Source: Euonymus europaeus (lineage: Eukaryota; Streptophyta; Magnoliopsida; Celastrales; Celastraceae). Taken from it: a stretch of DNA of 64,000 nucleotides. Numbering within the stretch: the stretch's first letter is position 1; the number at the start of each line of letters is the position of its first letter. The notes under the pieces are model-generated. The model ran no database searches and was not told the DNA's origin. It saw only the letters and a program-made list of their open reading frames with translations. The stretch spans positions 23,882,501 through 23,946,500 of the forward strand of contig OY756958.1 of NCBI GenBank assembly GCA_963580455.1, written 5' to 3'. Shown here piece after piece: positions 59,288 to 64,000 of this stretch. The position numbers and the translations under genes were made by a program.

Positions 59288-59292
59288 TACAT

Positions 59293-61427
59293 TCTTCGTT
59301 TCTATTATATATAGCTATTTATTTATCGATATATAAAACAAAATGAATATCAAAATGCTTCATACATTGAATGACCATGAATTTTTAAATTTTCATGTAA
59401 TTATTAATTTTTTTTTTGTTGATTTACGTATTATGTCTTAAATCTTATGTTGCATCTTTTCATCTTTGTTAAAACAAAATGAATATCAAAGATTTCTCAT
59501 ATAATAATTATTTTTTTAATGTTAATTTTAATTATTAAATTACATATTATATTATGACTCTTTGAATTGTAAGTGTCATCTTGCTCCTTCTGTAAGTTGA
59601 AAGGGGGGAATTGTTGTGGAATCTATTTTTTGGTTTTTCTTAATGAATTGTCGTGTAATCGTTTATTACAACATGCAGCAGGTGTAAATGTGTCAGATTA
59701 CAACCATTGGATCCAAACATGGTACCGACAAGTGAATCAAATTTAGAATTACTGGACTGATGAAGCTGAGGATCATGTCAGATCTTGTGTTCCTTCACTA
59801 CCCTTTTTAGAGGTTGAGAGAGAAAAATTGATGATAATGATGATGATGCTGATTCTTTTTAAAGATAAACCAGTATTATATATCTTCTGATTAACTAAAA
59901 CTTTATCTTATGATGCTTACCTTACACTGCACTTACATCGATTCAAAATTGCAAAAGTTCATGCTTATAATATAAATTTATTTGCTCTATGCCTTTATGT
60001 CATAGAGAACCAAACTGATCTATCGATCAGACTTTGCTGCTAGTTTGTATTATCTCAAACAATGTACAGAAATTACGCATGATATATATGGAGATCTCCT
60101 GGATTCTCTTGTTTTCACTGTGCACGACAAGCTTTTCTTACTTTCCTTGCCATCTTCCGATGTACTAACTTTGCTGCTTTACAAAACAAAAGAAAGTGGT
60201 AATGAAGATACGTATCCTTTATTAGCTGAAAGTTGATATTTTTTAAGACTTTTATCATCCTAAAGTAAGGTCCACGGGTGTAAAGGAGAAGGTGGAATGA
60301 GGGTGAGAATTAATCCACTTTATCTCCAAAAATAGTCAAATTCATCGAAATGATTTGAATGAACTATTTTCATAGTGAGTTTTAACCTCATGTTCATCTC
60401 ACAGTTACGTTCACACTTTAATCATCTCACAGTTACGTTCACACTTTAATTATGAACAAAGTGCCCATGAGAAATTGTCAAATTCTCCGAAATGATTTGA
60501 ATGAATCATTTACATAGTGAGTTTAATCTCACGTTTATCTCACACTTACATTTATACCCGTGAGAAATAGTCAAATTCACCGAAAAGAGTTGAATGAATT
60601 ATTTACATACTAAATTTTAACCTTCCGTTCACACTTTTAATTATGAACAAAATGCCCGTGACTTACATTGACACTTTTAATTATGAACCAAATGTGAGAA
60701 ATGAAGTAGATTGGAGCGCTGCCTAAATATTTCATGTTAGATTGTGTTGTGCATGCATTGGGGTCCAATAAGATCTCATTTGGATAGACGATTTGTATGG
60801 GGAGGGGATATGTTAGGATTGTATTTTATAATTTATAAAATGCCTCTTCTTCCACCAAATTTCGTTTTAGGTTGAGCGGTAGGCATCACAAATCCCTCAA
60901 CAATCTCTACAAGATCTCAAAAAATAAGCACAAGCAATCCAATCTCAGACAAACCTTTAATGTAATTCACAACGATTTAGGTACAAACTCACAACTCGAA
61001 TATTTAAGAATCAAACACAGTTCTTAGTTTGAATACTGTATCAATTCTTTGTATTAAACATTAAACATATAACCAAAACATGGACAATGATGTCACAATA
61101 ACCCGTTCTCTTCATTTACACAAATGAACACCAAGCATTCCAAGGCAGTTCTGGTTGAATATCATGAGAAAACAAGACATCGATGATAAAACATCTGGGA
61201 CACGGTCACTGCCAAACTGTAGTGAAAGAGAGAAGGGAACATCTTCTGGATTTACTTCTACTTTTCTCTGTTTGGATGAACTTTCCCAGCAAATACAGTA
61301 AACTATGGATGAGAGGAGACTGATGACCCAAACGCCTTCTTCGAGAACCCAAGCCTAACGATTTTGCCCCGATAGAGAATCTTTTTCTGGGTTGCTAGAT
61401 GTGGCTGGCAGTAGTTGTGGGGGTTTC
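59293..61427. other. Spacer with degenerate repeats and coding-like remnants
   Basis: AT-rich. A short coding-like patch at 59680-59747 (VSDYNHWIQTWYRQVNQI, +) ends in a stop. Another at 60045-60236 (ITHDIYGDLLDSLVFTVHDK, +) also ends in a stop. Neither was recognised, and they may be exons of a decayed gene. The region 60330-60690 has three diverged units starting GTCAAATTC(A/T)(T/C)CGAAA, and CATCTCACAGTTACGTTCAC is duplicated near 60392 and 60424. Confidence 0.4.
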
Positions 61428-62216
61428 TCATACCCCACAGCCAAGGCCTCTGGCTTCTGATCCTTTCATGATTCTCAATCTCTTACAGGATGATATGAAC
61501 ATTCTGCAAAAAAAACAAAGGAAAAGACTTGATAAGTACAGATCAATAGACAACCATCAATCATCATATAGAGGGAAAGATAGAGGATTAAAAAACTTAC
61601 TCCCAAGGCACATCCCCAACAAGCATCCAGTCACCATCTTTGTCTTCATAAGTAGGTGCATATTCAGATCCCTTGTAGCCTTCCCTCTCTGAGTAGTCAC
61701 CAATGGTGAGCTTGAACATGTTCTCTAAGGCCTTCAGAAGCTCTGGATACCCCTCGTAAAGCTTCAAGTCAATCTTTCTAAGATATGGAGCTCCATCCAC
61801 GCTAACTTTCACATAAATCCCAGATGCCTCATCTTCCTTCTTTGCTTGGAGACTGTTCTTCCTGTAGGACCTGATTGGTGGCCACCCCACTATTTGCGTT
61901 CTGCGCATATTAACAAACAAATTAGTCCCCAGTTTTTTTTTTTTTTTAGATTTAAACACAAAAGCACAGGTAAACGATTGCAAACAACTATAGCAAGCAA
62001 ATCATCGACTTACTTAGCTGGAGGTGCGGTCTCTGGGTCATTCTGTCGAACACTAGATGTGCTTTTCTGCTCGCACTCCTCTGGCAACACCCGCTTGTTT
62101 GTTTTAACATTCGAAGGAGCTTCTTGGTTGCTCCGTTCGGTCCCCGGCAGCCCCAATCGAAGCTCAGTCGCCTTGAGATTCAAATCATTCTCAAACAACA
62201 CACCACCACCTTCCAT
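61428..62216 (-). CDS. Aux/IAA transcriptional repressor (IAA1-4 group), 3 exons
   Basis: This is a nuclear repressor that binds ARF factors and is destroyed by SCF-TIR1/AFB when auxin is present. Exons are 62216-62014, 61900-61601 and 61503-61428, giving 192 codons plus stop, with GT-AG introns. Domain I has the EAR motif TELRLGLPG. Domain II is the degron [14 protein letters not shown], intact, so the protein should be auxin-degradable. Domains III/IV (PB1) begin [25 protein letters not shown] and include [14 protein letters not shown]. The end is [19 protein letters not shown], typical of the IAA1-4 group. The short length also fits. The exact member is left open (IAA3/IAA4 are closest by locus context). 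Confidence 0.94.
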
Positions 62217-64000
62217 TTCGCCAAGAACAATCTTTGATCACACAAACAAACACAAAGAGAAAACCCTTTTCTGATTCCTTGGTCAAGCTTCAATTGTTTT
62301 ACACAAATAAATCACGAAAAACTTGAGAGATGTTATTAATGGAGTCTAGATATGAAGAAAAAGAGTTGTGGGGTTGCTTAAAAAGGAGATCAAGAGAGTC
62401 GTGTGAAGTTATTTTTGGGGTTAGTGTGAAGGCGTGAATTATGGACAAAGACAAGGTAAGATTGTCGGCAGCAGGGGCAGCAAGATTGAGGCAATTAGGG
62501 GGACAAGGTGGGACAAAGGCTCAGCCGCCCACATGGAAGAAGTCCCCCATCGGCCCTCCCTCTCCCCCACGGGTCAAGATGCGTTTTTGGAAAGCATTCC
62601 CATGTGGGTGGGGTGGCTCCACACGGTTGTTGGGTCGTTAGGCAAAGCGTGGCCCATATGAGGGACCTACAATTTTTAGAATTTAATTTTCAATGAAATT
62701 CGCATCTCCTACAACGTTATCGGATGGTAACGGAGGGATAGCCTGGTCTGTATGCTTCGAATGAGGATTGGGGAAGAATATCAGGTAGTATCCTTGTGTA
62801 TATGCACGTAGATCTCGTGTGAGAATATACGAGATTAACATACATGTTTGAAACTCATATAAATTCAAAAACGTAAAGCTACTAAGTTCCGATTTCCGAG
62901 TCCATACATGTATATCAACTACTTAATTTTTGTATTTGAAACTCTAATAGCATATGAATTCCCAACATGAGTGCGGCTTATATATGTTTGTATATGTATA
63001 GATTGTGTGGTAAGTAAACAATCAAACTAAACAGTATGACTTATTTCCTTAATCCTTTGGACTCAGCTTCATCATTAAAATTAATAAAATTCAGATAATC
63101 CGAAAAACAAGATGAGGATCTATTTTCCATCATCTAGCTCCAAGGAGCAGTAATAAAACGTTAATAATTTTTATATAAATATAAAAAGGTTCCAATTGAT
63201 CTTATGCCTACTTGTACTCCCACACAACTACCATAGGATGCTCTCTCCATAGTTATTTCAACACCATCAACATCAAGAGCATGCATGCACCCACGCGTGT
63301 GCATTAAAAAGTTTGAATTTGTTGTTATTATTTATTATTTATTATTATTTGCCCGAGAGAATTCCGAGTCTGATTGGTTCTGTCCAAGTTGAAAGGAGAT
63401 GAGGTTGGACTAGTATTTTGTGTTTTTCCCCTCAATCAATAAATATAGCAGATCAACGAAAGCAACATCGTTCAAATCCACAAAGTTAGCTCCATTATTA
63501 CATTATTAATTATGGCCATAAGAATGAAAACCAGTCAAAAGCTAGCTGTTGATGATTTGCACTGTGTGGTCACATATTTATTATCGACATTGGGTCATTT
63601 ATTATATGTATACATGTCATGTCCCATCAAATTAATCAAGTTTGGATGTGCCTTGGTCTGCATTATTAATATTAATATTTGTGGTGCACAAGAATTCTCA
63701 ATTTATGTTTGCTAGTGACTCATTTTGTTTTTGTTGTATTTTAATTATATATTCTCTCGGTCCTAATTTTATTGTCCATGAGTCATTCTCGGAATGTTCC
63801 AAAATGCATACCGATTTCAATTAATTAGAACTAATTTTATCTATTCTTCATCATCTTGCCCTTATATATTTATCATTAAATTGAACTATACACATTAATT
63901 ATTTGACACAATAAATGAAGGTATAAATGCTAAATTAAAATGTATTTATACAATTATTTAGATTGTGTGTAAAATTGAAGCATGCAATTAAAATGAGATG
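62217..64000. other. Aux/IAA upstream region and spacer
   Basis: The first few hundred bases hold the IAA 5' leader and promoter. A GC-rich stretch follows at 62440-62660 without a credible gene. Near 63755-63835 a Stowaway-like MITE end (CTCTCGGTCCTAATTTTATTGTCC) is visible. I found no clear auxin response element. Confidence 0.4.

Overview
This window is nuclear DNA from a flowering plant, most likely a core eudicot. The genes are split by GT-AG introns, the spacers are very AT-rich, and the proteins belong to plant-only families: 3-ketoacyl-CoA synthase, CIPK kinase, a chloroplast NDH subunit, an Aux/IAA repressor and DUF506. The species cannot be named from sequence alone.

Layout: 1-2400 is AT-rich spacer. 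A DUF506 (PDDEXK-like) gene with three exons lies at 3155-4538 (+), with a likely peptide-coding uORF in its leader. A spacer with several MITEs follows. A KCS2/KCS20-type 3-ketoacyl-CoA synthase lies at 9386-11089 (-), with one small in-frame intron. A second MITE-rich spacer holds an unassigned short ORF (15099-15605, -). A 76-residue PET100-like mitochondrial protein follows (16676-18123, -), with a Mutator-like element just upstream of it. The spacer at 19-27.5 kb carries a TRIM, a LINE 3' end and a possible SINE. An intronless CIPK gene (27543-28844, +) is followed by a decayed PPR pseudogene (-), PNSB5/NDH18 (30842-32014, +) and a 17-exon GH47 gene of MNS4/EDEM type (33454-47653, +). Introns of the GH47 gene contain SINEs and a TRIM-like element.

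Downstream of MNS4 sits an endogenous pararetrovirus (Caulimoviridae, florendovirus/petuvirus-like). It runs from one primer-binding site to the next (about 48714-56632, about 7.9 kb) and has an uninterrupted 1874-codon polyprotein ORF. A 2238-bp Ty3/gypsy-like solo LTR with a 5-bp TSD (57050-59287) follows. An Aux/IAA gene of the IAA1-4 group (61428-62216, -) ends the gene content.

The genes are not an operon and have separate jobs: very-long-chain fatty acid elongation, calcium signalling, complex IV assembly, chloroplast cyclic electron flow, ER glycoprotein quality control and auxin response. Their order does mean something. The set DUF506-PET100-KCS-CIPK-PNSB5-MNS4-IAA appears to combine neighbours that are split over several duplicated blocks in Arabidopsis. 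The strongest leads are the PBS-to-PBS viral insertion with its ATGA-coupled but broken second ORF, the coding-like leader frame ending at a splice donor, the DUF506 uORF, and the gene-fragment-bearing Mutator-like element beside PET100.
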